A DNA stretch of 8,855 nucleotides, taken from the NCBI GenBank assembly GCA_019752915.1, contig JAIELO010000398.1, positions 1 through 8,855 of the forward strand. Reading direction: 5' to 3'. Below, piece by piece: positions 1-5,429 of this stretch. The DNA is from Burkholderiaceae bacterium (GTDB lineage: Bacteria > Pseudomonadota > Gammaproteobacteria > Burkholderiales > Burkholderiaceae_D). The notes below the pieces were generated by a model. The model was not told the DNA's origin. It searched no databases and saw only the letters and a list, made by a program, of their open reading frames with translations. The translations under genes and the position numbers were made by a program. How positions within the stretch are numbered: the first letter of the stretch is position 1; each line of letters starts with the position of its first letter.

Positions 1-678
1 CACTCGGCCGAACGGGTGGGGCTGGTCTGCCCGCTGACGGTCGATGAAATGGAGGCACTGGTGGTGGAAGGCGTCGCCAAATTCCCGCCCGATGCCGAAC
101 TGTATGTGCGCCCGCTAGTGTTCGGTACCGACGGTCTGCTGGTGCCGGTGGCCGAGAAAAGTGCCTTCGCCCTGACCCTGTTCGATGCGCCGCTGCCGAA
201 ATTTCACGGCTTCTCGGCCTGTCTGTCGGCACTGCGCCGTCCGGACCCGTCGATGGCACCCACCGATGCCAAGGCCTCGGCGCTGTATGCCAACTCGACC
301 AAGGTGATCCGTGAAGCGCAGCAGCGCGGTTTTGATACGGCCGTGGTGTGCGATAGTCTGGGTAACGTGGCCGAGTTTGCATCGGCCAATCTGTTCCTGG
401 TGACGCCCGAAGGGGCGGTGGTAACCCCGGTCGCCAACGGTACTTTCCTGTCCGGAATTACGCGCGCCCGCGTAATCGCCCTGCTGGCGCAGGAAGGCAT
501 CACGGTGCAGGAGCGTACCGTGCGGCCGGAAGAGCTGGCTACGGCAACAGAAATCTTCAATACCGGTAACTACGGCAAGGTATCGCCGTGCATCCGCTAT
601 GAAGCCCGGGCGCTGCCGATCGGGCCGATTGCCTCACTGGCCCATACGCGCTACATGGCGTTTGCCGGTCTGGACTAA
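1..678 (+). CDS. ilvE: Branched-chain amino acid aminotransferase (class IV), C-terminal part
   Basis: Partial gene: the frame is open from base 1 and its start lies upstream, so the GTG at 16 is not the true start. The visible 225 residues match fold-type IV PLP aminotransferases of the IlvE type, which transfer the amino group between Leu/Ile/Val and 2-oxoglutarate in the cytoplasm. Landmarks in order are a YVRPLVFG strand (like the YIRPLIF of E. coli IlvE), the probable Schiff-base lysine in DAKAS (codon 271-273), a VAEFASANLF segment whose Glu (codon 373-375) matches the conserved PLP-ring-contacting Glu, and a phosphate-binding GTFLSGITR loop. The segment after the lysine reads ALYANS instead of the commoner GNY, so the exact substrate (branched-chain versus another class IV amino acid) is not certain. 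It is convergent with the small gene at 707-853, with only 28 bp between them and no clear terminator. Confidence 0.85.
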   Translation, partial: HSAERVGLVCPLTVDEMEALVVEGVAKFPPDAELYVRPLVFGTDGLLVPVAEKSAFALTLFDAPLPKFHGFSACLSALRRPDPSMAPTDAKASALYANSTKVIREAQQRGFDTAVVCDSLGNVAEFASANLFLVTPEGAVVTPVANGTFLSGITRARVIALLAQEGITVQERTVRPEELATATEIFNTGNYGKVSPCIRYEARALPIGPIASLAHTRYMAFAGLD

Positions 679-706
679 CGGGCCAGCCCGCGCCCGGCAT
701 ACTCTG

Positions 707-853
707 CTAAAGGCCGCGCCCGTTGATCAGTCGCAGCAAGACCATGATGACGGCGACCACCAGCAGTATATGGATGAAGCCGCCGATGGTGTAGGACGTT
801 ACTAGCCCCAGCAGCCAGAGGATGATAAGTACCACAGCGATGGTGTACAGCAT
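707..853 (-). CDS. Lmo0937-type small membrane protein (48 aa)
   Basis: A 48-residue ORF starting MLYTIAVVLIILWLLGLVTS and ending RLINGRGL. It has two hydrophobic stretches (residues about 3-20 and 24-42) around a YTIGG turn, and a short basic tail. This pattern is that of the lmo0937 (DUF5670) family of tiny two-helix membrane proteins, whose function is unknown; they often sit among stress genes in proteobacteria. The start is fixed by AAGGAG at 860-865, 6 nt before the ATG. A 9-bp hairpin lies just upstream in the predicted leader (875-899), and the palindromic promoter motif at 977-990 lies further upstream. I assign the family from the sequence pattern only. Confidence 0.85.
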   Translation of the reverse strand: MLYTIAVVLIILWLLGLVTSYTIGGFIHILLVVAVIMVLLRLINGRGL

Positions 854-874
854 GTCGATCTCCTTATGAGGATG

Positions 875-899
875 CGCGTCCGCTGCAACGGCGGACGCG
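875..899 (-). promoter_or_regulatory. Leader hairpin upstream of the Lmo0937-type gene
   Basis: CGCGTCCGC (875-883) and GCGGACGCG (891-899) form a perfect 9-bp GC-rich stem with a 7-nt loop. In the minus-strand transcript it ends 9 nt before the Shine-Dalgarno at 865-860. There is no T-run on either strand, so it does not look like an intrinsic terminator. It may stabilise the mRNA or tune translation of the small gene; this role is inference. Confidence 0.5.
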
Positions 900-948
900 G
901 GGCGGGTGTTAGCAAGGCCAGTATTACGTCGGTCTGCTGCTGGTGCCC

Positions 949-990
949 ATTGTCACCAGCGCAGCAGTGGTCGTCCGTACGCTAGCGTAC
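949..990 (-). promoter_or_regulatory. Predicted promoter with palindromic operator for the Lmo0937-type gene
   Basis: The operator-like repeat GTACGCTAGCGTAC (977-990) is a perfect 14-bp palindrome. Reading the minus strand, exactly 22 nt separate it from GACAAT (954-949), a 4/6 match to the -10 consensus. This would start transcription near 942, put the repeat at about -41.5 and give a leader of about 89 nt. The same repeat and the same 22-nt spacing recur at four other predicted promoters in the window. The repeat directly follows the stop codon (991-993) of the glycine-zipper gene. Confidence 0.6.
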
Positions 991-1581
991 TTAATCCGCG
1001 CGCAACTGACCGTGTTCGATGCGTACCGCATCACCTTCATGCCAGTCCGGCTGGTTCGCCTGTTGCAGCACGCGGTGCTTACCGTTCTCCATACGGACCG
1101 TAATTTCCCAGTGGCGGGTGCTCTGCATCTTGCCCTCGACCTGATTGCCCGCGACCGCACCGCCGACCGCACCGGCGACGGTGGCCAGTTGACGGCCATG
1201 TCCGCTACCGACCTGATTGCCCAGCAAACCACCGAGGATGGCGCCGCCCGCAGCGCCGACACCGCTGGCCTGTCCGCGTTGCTCGACGCTGCGGATCGTA
1301 GTGATCACGCCGCAGGTACTGCAGGCACTGCGTTGGGCCAGCGCCGTAGGGGCGGGCGTGCTTCGGTCGTCGCTGGCAGAGCTGGCGCGGGCTGGCGCGC
1401 TTGCCACGGGCCTGTCCGCCGCTTCGGCAGCCGCACGCGCAGCCTCTTCACGCGCCTGAGTGTTGGGCAGCCAGCCCATGATGGCGGCCGTGCCAACGCC
1501 GCAGAACAGGACGACAGCCAGTGCCGCGCTCAGCAGCAGAGGATGGAGGCGCTGGCGTTGCGAGGTGGTGGGGAGATCCAT
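991..1581 (-). CDS. Membrane-anchored glycine-zipper 2TM domain protein
   Basis: A 196-residue protein. Residues 14-36 form an N-terminal membrane segment with no lipobox or obvious cleavage site. An Ala-rich, charged linker follows (about 42-85), then a CSTCG motif (87-91), then a glycine-zipper region (about 107-148) of GxxxG repeats in two blocks, AILGGLLGNQVG and AGAVGGAVAGNQVE. The C-terminal tail (about 157-196) begins HWEITVRMENG. The order CxxCG, zipper, hydrophilic tail is typical of glycine-zipper 2TM (SlyB-like) envelope proteins, whose biochemical role is poorly defined. The reading frame runs upstream well past this point, but the ATG at 1581 has AAGGA 7 nt before it and opens the membrane segment, so I chose it. 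It is divergent from the Crp/Fnr gene and shares its palindromic operator. Confidence 0.85.
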   Translation of the reverse strand: MDLPTTSQRQRLHPLLLSAALAVVLFCGVGTAAIMGWLPNTQAREEAARAAAEAADRPVASAPARASSASDDRSTPAPTALAQRSACSTCGVITTIRSVEQRGQASGVGAAGGAILGGLLGNQVGSGHGRQLATVAGAVGGAVAGNQVEGKMQSTRHWEITVRMENGKHRVLQQANQPDWHEGDAVRIEHGQLRAD

Positions 1582-1616
1582 GTTGTTGTCCTTGTAGTGT
1601 TCGTGTAGGTGGGCAG

Positions 1617-1658
1617 ATTTTCCACCAAGACAGTTTTTTCTTCCGTGCGTTAGCGTAC
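1617..1658 (-). promoter_or_regulatory. Predicted promoter of the glycine-zipper gene (leftward side of shared operator)
   Basis: Read on the minus strand, the repeat is GTACGCTAACGCAC (1658-1645), one mismatch from a perfect palindrome. It is followed after 22 nt by GAAAAT (1622-1617), a 4/6 match to the -10 consensus. The predicted start is near 1610, giving a leader of about 29 nt that contains the AAGGA ribosome site. The repeat would be centred near -41.5. Confidence 0.5.
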
Positions 1659-1686
1659 ATACGGCGTATGTTTGCACCAGTACGCT
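1645..1686 (+). promoter_or_regulatory. Predicted autoregulated promoter of the Crp/Fnr gene (rightward side of shared operator)
   Basis: The repeat GTGCGTTAGCGTAC (1645-1658) is followed after 22 nt by TACGCT (1681-1686), a weak -10 that keeps the first T, the A and the last T. The matching start would fall at about 1693, which is the first base of the chosen ATG. A second palindrome, ACATACG-G-CGTATGT (1657-1671), overlaps the end of the first by 2 bp and occupies the -35 to spacer region, where it could act as an additional operator. This promoter is weaker evidence than the one at 4941. Confidence 0.45.
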
Positions 1687-1692
1687 CGTGGC

Positions 1693-2442
1693 ATGTCTAT
1701 TCCAAGCACGATGCTTTGCGCTGATGAGCTCAGTAGGCTGTGCCTGCCGCAGAATCGTCTCCTTGCCAGTCTGCCCGAGTCGGAGCGCGGTAGTCTGCTG
1801 GCCAGTTGCATCCTGCGGCGTGTACAGGCCGCCGAAGTGCTGGCGGAGCCCGGTCAGGTGATGCCGCAGATCTTCTTCCCGCTCGATACGCTGGTGTCTC
1901 TGCTGGCCGTCGCGGAAGGGCGCATGACGCTCGAGGTGGTGCTGGTGGGACAGGAGGGCATGGTTGGTGCCTCGGCAGCGCTGAGCGCGCGCCCCGCGCA
2001 GTTTCGTGCGGTGGTGCAGCGGGCTGGCTGGCTGGTCTGTCTCGAGGCAACACAGTTCCGGCGCGCTTTCGAACGGATGCCGTCCTTGCAACGGCAGGTT
2101 CAGCGTTACACGGATGTGCTACTGGCGCAAGCACTGCAGATTGCCATGTGCAGCCGCTTTCACATACTGGAGGCGCGGTTGGCCCGTTCGCTGCTCATCA
2201 CCCGCGAGCGCTTGCGCCTGGAGAAGTTCCATCTGACACATGAGTTTCTGGCCCAGATGCTGGGGGTGCGGCGGGTCGGTGTGACCAAAGCCGCCTCGGC
2301 TTTGCAGCACAAACAGCTGATCTGCTATAGCCGCGGCAATATCGAAATGCTCGATGCAGCAGGGCTGGCAGCCGTTGCCTGCCCCTGCTACTCGCTGGTA
2401 AAAGAGGATGGCGCCCTCGGCGTCGGGCAGGTGTATCGCTAG
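1693..2442 (+). CDS. Crp/Fnr-family transcriptional regulator
   Basis: A 249-residue protein with an N-terminal cyclic-nucleotide-binding-like beta-roll (about 20-130), a dimerisation helix (about 131-158) and a C-terminal winged helix. The helix-turn-helix spans about 181-210 (LTHEFLAQMLGVRRVGVTKAA), followed by the wing YSRGNIEMLD and a CPCYSLVKE tail. It belongs to a divergent Crp/Fnr group common in proteobacteria. I see no cAMP-binding RGE signature and no Fnr-type N-terminal cysteine cluster, so its signal is unknown. The recognition helix reads RRVGVTK where E. coli Crp has SRETVGR, so the Crp Glu181 position is Val. The ATG at 1693 lacks a Shine-Dalgarno; alternatives are TTG 1672 and ATG 1711, neither better supported. 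It is convergent with the gene at 2474-2698 and is the likely regulator of the palindrome-bearing promoters. Confidence 0.88.
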   Translation: MSIPSTMLCADELSRLCLPQNRLLASLPESERGSLLASCILRRVQAAEVLAEPGQVMPQIFFPLDTLVSLLAVAEGRMTLEVVLVGQEGMVGASAALSARPAQFRAVVQRAGWLVCLEATQFRRAFERMPSLQRQVQRYTDVLLAQALQIAMCSRFHILEARLARSLLITRERLRLEKFHLTHEFLAQMLGVRRVGVTKAASALQHKQLICYSRGNIEMLDAAGLAAVACPCYSLVKEDGALGVGQVYR

Positions 2443-2473
2443 TCCGCCCGGCGCTTCAGTAGATTGAGCGGGC

Positions 2474-2698
2474 CTAGCGGGGTGGTTTGCTGACTTGATT
2501 GCCGATCACGCCACCTACGGCAGCACCACCGACGGCGCCGGCTGCGCTGCCGCCCGTCAGTACCGAACCGGCGACAGCGCCGACCCCGGCACCGATGGCG
2601 GTGTTCTGATCGCGCGCCGACATATTGCTGCAGGCGCTCAGGCTCAAGCTACTGGCAAGCAGCAGGCTGCTGCCAAGGATGCGTAGGAATTGTTTCAT
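2474..2698 (-). CDS. OsmB-like small glycine-zipper lipoprotein
   Basis: A 74-residue precursor. It has a basic N-terminus (MKQFLR), a hydrophobic core and a lipobox LSAC with the acylated Cys at residue 23, leaving a mature peptide of about 52 residues. Residues 35-68 are almost wholly Gly, Ala, Val and Ser in GxxxG spacing (IGAGVGAVAGSVLTGG, then AVGGAAVGGVIGNQV), the pattern of OsmB and other glycine-zipper lipoproteins. OsmB itself is osmotically induced in E. coli; here induction is only inferred. GGAG lies 7 nt before the ATG. The gene is the second glycine-zipper envelope gene in the window and has a copy of the shared palindrome about 118 nt upstream. Confidence 0.85.
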   Translation of the reverse strand: MKQFLRILGSSLLLASSLSLSACSNMSARDQNTAIGAGVGAVAGSVLTGGSAAGAVGGAAVGGVIGNQVSKPPR

Positions 2699-2788
2699 GA
2701 TGTTCTCCGGAATGACGCGGGCGTGGATGATGACCTATGGCGCCAGGCGTACACAGCACTTGGACGCCACAGGCACTCGCATGAAAAT

Positions 2789-2830
2789 AGGCTAGCAGGA
2801 TTCGATGATGTGCTCTGTTCGCTAGCGCAC
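2789..2830 (-). promoter_or_regulatory. Predicted promoter with palindromic operator for the OsmB-like gene
   Basis: On the minus strand GTGCGCTAGCGAAC (2830-2817) has an AGCGAAC half-site in place of AGCGTAC. It is followed after 22 nt by TAGCCT (2794-2789), a weak -10 keeping the first T, the A and the last T. A TATTTT 5 nt further on (2789-2784) is an alternative. The predicted leader is about 84 nt. The repeat contains the TAG stop codon of the AsmA-family gene (2824-2822), so operator and coding end overlap. Confidence 0.45.
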
Positions 2831-4831
2831 TTTGCGCGGCACCGCGCGCTCTGCCCCGAGCAGCGCGGCGCAGTCGTTACCTTCTGCGCTACCGTTGCTG
2901 ATCAAGGGCAGCAATGCCGCGATCGGTGCCACGCTGGCCAGTGCCAGAGCACCGCCGGCGCGCAGTGCCAGCACGCCTTTGTCGATGCTGACGACGGGCT
3001 GTTTGAAGCTGCCGCGCAGATAGATGGGCGCGCGTAGCGAGAATATGCGCACGCCTTTCGATTGCGGCCGCAACGTCAGGTTCAGCTGCTCATTGCGCAG
3101 ATTGACGCTGCCACTGGCATCGACACGCGCTTCGTTGGTATCGGCGGCCCAGACGCGCGTCTGCATCAGGCCCTGCGTCACGCTGAAGTCCCCCAGCATG
3201 CAATGCAGTTGCACCGGCTTGTCGCCCACCAGCTTGGTCAGCACGACGCTGCCGAGGTTCAAGCCCATCTCTTCGAGCAAGAGTTTCGAGACGCTGCCTT
3301 GCGTGACGACGCTACGCAGCGTGCCATTGGCGCTGCCGAGCAGGCTGGCGATCGAGTTGCCGCTGGCCTGTAGCGTCAGGTCGGCGTTGACTTCGCCCAC
3401 CGTGGCCTGCATCGCGTCGATGCGCGGGAATAGCTGGTTTAGCCGCAGGTGGCTGGCCCTCGCTTGCAGCTGGGCGGCGATGGCATCAGGTCCGTGCTGG
3501 CCGCTGCCGTCCAGCTGCAAGGTGGCCTGAAAGCGCCCGCCGGCGATCTCGAATTGCAGGGGAGCGAGTTGTAGCACACCATCACGCAAGCTGATCAGGG
3601 TATTGACTTGCGTGATGGGCAAATCGCCATCGCGGGTGATGTGGTCGGCGCGGTAGCGCACCTCGGCGTCCAGCGCGCGCCAGCGCACTCGATGAAACGC
3701 TTCGACGGGTAATACTTTATTGTCCGGTTGTACGGCGGCGACGCCGCGCGCCTGTTTGCTGCGGTTGGAGTCGGCGCCGATCAGCGGTGCCAGATCGTTC
3801 AGGCGCAGCAAGCTGGAGTGGAGGGCGCCGCTCAGGCGCGGTCTCGGCAGTTGCGCGCCATAGCGGTAGTCCAGCGAGCCGGCAAGGTCGGACTCGCCGA
3901 CTTTGCCCGTAAAACGCTGGTATTGCCAGTGGCTGGCCTGTGCGCCCAGTTCGCCATGCAGATGGCCCGACGTGGTGAAGGCCGGGGTCTCCGGCAACAG
4001 CACGCCGGTCAAGCCGTACAGTCGTGCCATGCTGGGCCCGGACAGGGTGAGCTGGGCATCAATGCTGGTCAGGCTGGCCGGGCGCGTCAGCGTGCCCAGC
4101 ACGGCGATTCGGCTGCCGCCTACCGTCAGCAGCCCTTCCAGCGGATACGGCTGGAGTTGCTGTTGCAGCCCCAGCACAGCGCCGGCCTTGCCGCTGCCGC
4201 TGACGGGCTGCTGCTTCCAGTGGCCCTGCAGTTGCCACCCGATACCGTAGCGAGGATCGGCATCCAGCGTCTGCAGATTGGCGATGAGGTCGAGCTGCTG
4301 CACGGCGTCGTGCAGCTCGATGCGCGCCGCGCTAAATTCGATCGAACGCAGTTCGAGGGTCCATGCTCCCGCTGCGCGGGCGGGCGGCGTTTGCCAGTTG
4401 CTACGCCCGTCTGTCTGACGTACCAGTTGCAGCTGCGGCCGGGTGAAGCGCAGCAGTGGGATGCTCAGACGGTGCTGGAGTAGCGGGAGTAATTCCAGCT
4501 CGACCAGCACCCGTTCGATGCTGGCCAGTTCGCCCATAGCGGCCATGCCGGGCGGATTGCCCAGATGCAGGTCATACGCTTCCAGATGTGCCTGGGGCAG
4601 ATAGTCGCGCCAGCCGCGGCGTTGCGCGGTGCCGGCCGGCAGTGTCCAGCGCAGCAACAGCTCGCCACGGATGGCGACGGGACGCTGTAGCGCCAGACTG
4701 AGTTTTTCATTCAGCCAGGGGCGGGCGCGGTTCCAGTCCGCCATCTGTAGCCAGAGCAGGCCGCCCAGCAGCAGCGCGCACAACAGCCCGAGCGCGCTGA
4801 AGGTGATGGTTCTGGTTCGGCCTGGCTGCAT
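2822..4831 (-). CDS. AsmA-family protein
   Basis: A 669-residue protein of the AsmA type: large proteins anchored in the inner membrane whose repeated beta-strand groove spans the periplasm and which are implicated in outer-membrane lipid homeostasis. A single membrane segment at residues 9-29 follows a basic N-terminus. The family-typical start of the periplasmic part is seen at about 37-62 (ARPWLNEKLSLALQRPVAI). The conserved C-terminal block begins LNLTLRPQSKGVRIFSLRAP and runs through YLRGSFKQPVVSIDKG, ending in an Ala/Leu-rich stretch and a basic tail. An ATG six codons upstream (4849) is in frame, but it has no Shine-Dalgarno, whereas AGGAG lies 7 nt before the ATG at 4831, so I chose 4831. 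No convincing promoter is visible; the palindrome at 4941-4954 lacks a -10 on this side. Confidence 0.9.
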   Translation of the reverse strand: MQPGRTRTITFSALGLLCALLLGGLLWLQMADWNRARPWLNEKLSLALQRPVAIRGELLLRWTLPAGTAQRRGWRDYLPQAHLEAYDLHLGNPPGMAAMGELASIERVLVELELLPLLQHRLSIPLLRFTRPQLQLVRQTDGRSNWQTPPARAAGAWTLELRSIEFSAARIELHDAVQQLDLIANLQTLDADPRYGIGWQLQGHWKQQPVSGSGKAGAVLGLQQQLQPYPLEGLLTVGGSRIAVLGTLTRPASLTSIDAQLTLSGPSMARLYGLTGVLLPETPAFTTSGHLHGELGAQASHWQYQRFTGKVGESDLAGSLDYRYGAQLPRPRLSGALHSSLLRLNDLAPLIGADSNRSKQARGVAAVQPDNKVLPVEAFHRVRWRALDAEVRYRADHITRDGDLPITQVNTLISLRDGVLQLAPLQFEIAGGRFQATLQLDGSGQHGPDAIAAQLQARASHLRLNQLFPRIDAMQATVGEVNADLTLQASGNSIASLLGSANGTLRSVVTQGSVSKLLLEEMGLNLGSVVLTKLVGDKPVQLHCMLGDFSVTQGLMQTRVWAADTNEARVDASGSVNLRNEQLNLTLRPQSKGVRIFSLRAPIYLRGSFKQPVVSIDKGVLALRAGGALALASVAPIAALLPLISNGSAEGNDCAALLGAERAVPRKVR

Positions 4832-4940
4832 GATGACGCTCCTGTGCATTGGGTGCTGCCTAGCTTACTCCGGTTGTGCGAAGCGGTGGCGTGTGTTGCC
4901 GCACGCTGGTCAGTGGACGCTGCAGCAGATCGGGAAGTAC

Positions 4941-4982
4941 GTGCGCTAGCGTACTGAAACCGTTGCGTCTTGCGTCTATAAC
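4941..4982 (+). promoter_or_regulatory. Predicted promoter with palindromic operator for the six-gene envelope operon
   Basis: The best promoter in the window. The repeat GTGCGCTAGCGTAC (4941-4954) abuts a -35-like CTGAAA (4954-4959, 4/6). A 17-nt spacer follows, then TATAAC (4977-4982, 5/6). A start at about 4989 would place the centre of the repeat (4947.5) at -41.5, the class II activator position of Crp and Fnr. The spacer holds a tandem duplication of TTGCGTC (4963-4969 and 4970-4976). The Shine-Dalgarno AAGGAG at 5003-5008 lies downstream, before the ATG at 5016. Confidence 0.65.
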
Positions 4983-5015
4983 AAGCTATCGAAATGATTT
5001 TCAAGGAGAGCGAGT

Positions 5016-5420
5016 ATGAAACAGGCAAGCGTGAGTCTACCCCCCGGTAGTGTGGTCTGGATGCCAGCGATGCTGCTGGCGCTGCTGTTATCCGGTTGTG
5101 CCAGTGATAAAACCCCGGCCACTGCCGATGTTGCCGTGTCGCAGGCGGCCGTGGCAGCAGCCACCAGTGCCGGTGCGGCCACTGTCGCGCCGGACGAGAT
5201 GCAGGCGGCGCGCGACAAGTTGACGCGTGCCAATAAGGCGCTGGCAGACCACGACTACCGCACGGCAACGGACTGGGCCAATCAGGCCGCTGCCGATGCC
5301 CAGCTGGCGCAGAGCAAGGCCAACTCGGCCAAGGCCGCCACGGCGGCGGAAGAGCTGCAGAAGAGCATACAGGCATTGCGCGAAGAACTTGCACGTTCGC
5401 CAACGACTAACAAACAATAG
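5016..5420 (+). CDS. DUF4398 domain lipoprotein
   Basis: A 134-residue precursor with a long N-region, a hydrophobic core and a lipobox LSGC with Cys at residue 28. The mature part is Ala-rich and helical: residues about 58-105 (PDEMQAARDKLTRANKALAD and onward) match the DUF4398 pattern, a helical hairpin of unknown function often found next to or fused with OmpA domains. The tail (about 107-128) continues as a predicted coiled coil. AAGGAG 7 nt before the ATG fixes this start over the internal ATGs nearer the lipobox. It is the first gene of the six-gene operon. Its stop codon forms part of the ribosome site of the next gene, 9 nt downstream, so translation is probably coupled. Confidence 0.87.
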   Translation: MKQASVSLPPGSVVWMPAMLLALLLSGCASDKTPATADVAVSQAAVAAATSAGAATVAPDEMQAARDKLTRANKALADHDYRTATDWANQAAADAQLAQSKANSAKAATAAEELQKSIQALREELARSPTTNKQ

Positions 5421-5429
5421 GAGAATGTG

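Noticed and set aside
679..690. CGGG/CCCG mini-hairpin after the aminotransferase gene as a terminator
   Set aside because: The 4-bp stem without a T-run is too weak to call in GC-rich sequence.
977..990. The palindromes read as intrinsic terminators
   Set aside because: They have no loop, being self-complementary through CTAG, and no T-run. They sit upstream of genes and align with -10 hexamers.
1582..2091. Upstream extension of the glycine-zipper frame to 2091
   Set aside because: It would run antisense through the Crp/Fnr gene and the shared promoter. The ATG at 1581 has a ribosome site and starts just before the membrane segment.
2443..2473. Weak inverted repeat GCCCG/CGGGC between the convergent Crp/Fnr and OsmB-like genes as a terminator
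   Set aside because: The stem is only 5 bp with an 18-nt loop and no T-run.
3728..4483. Plus-strand open frames within the AsmA gene (for example 251 codons)
   Set aside because: They are shadows of the AsmA coding strand, rich in Gln and Ala as expected from high-GC antisense, with no recognisable domain.
4832..4849. ATG at 4849 as the AsmA start
   Set aside because: It has no Shine-Dalgarno, while AGGAG lies inside these six codons at the right distance from the ATG at 4831. It remains possible.
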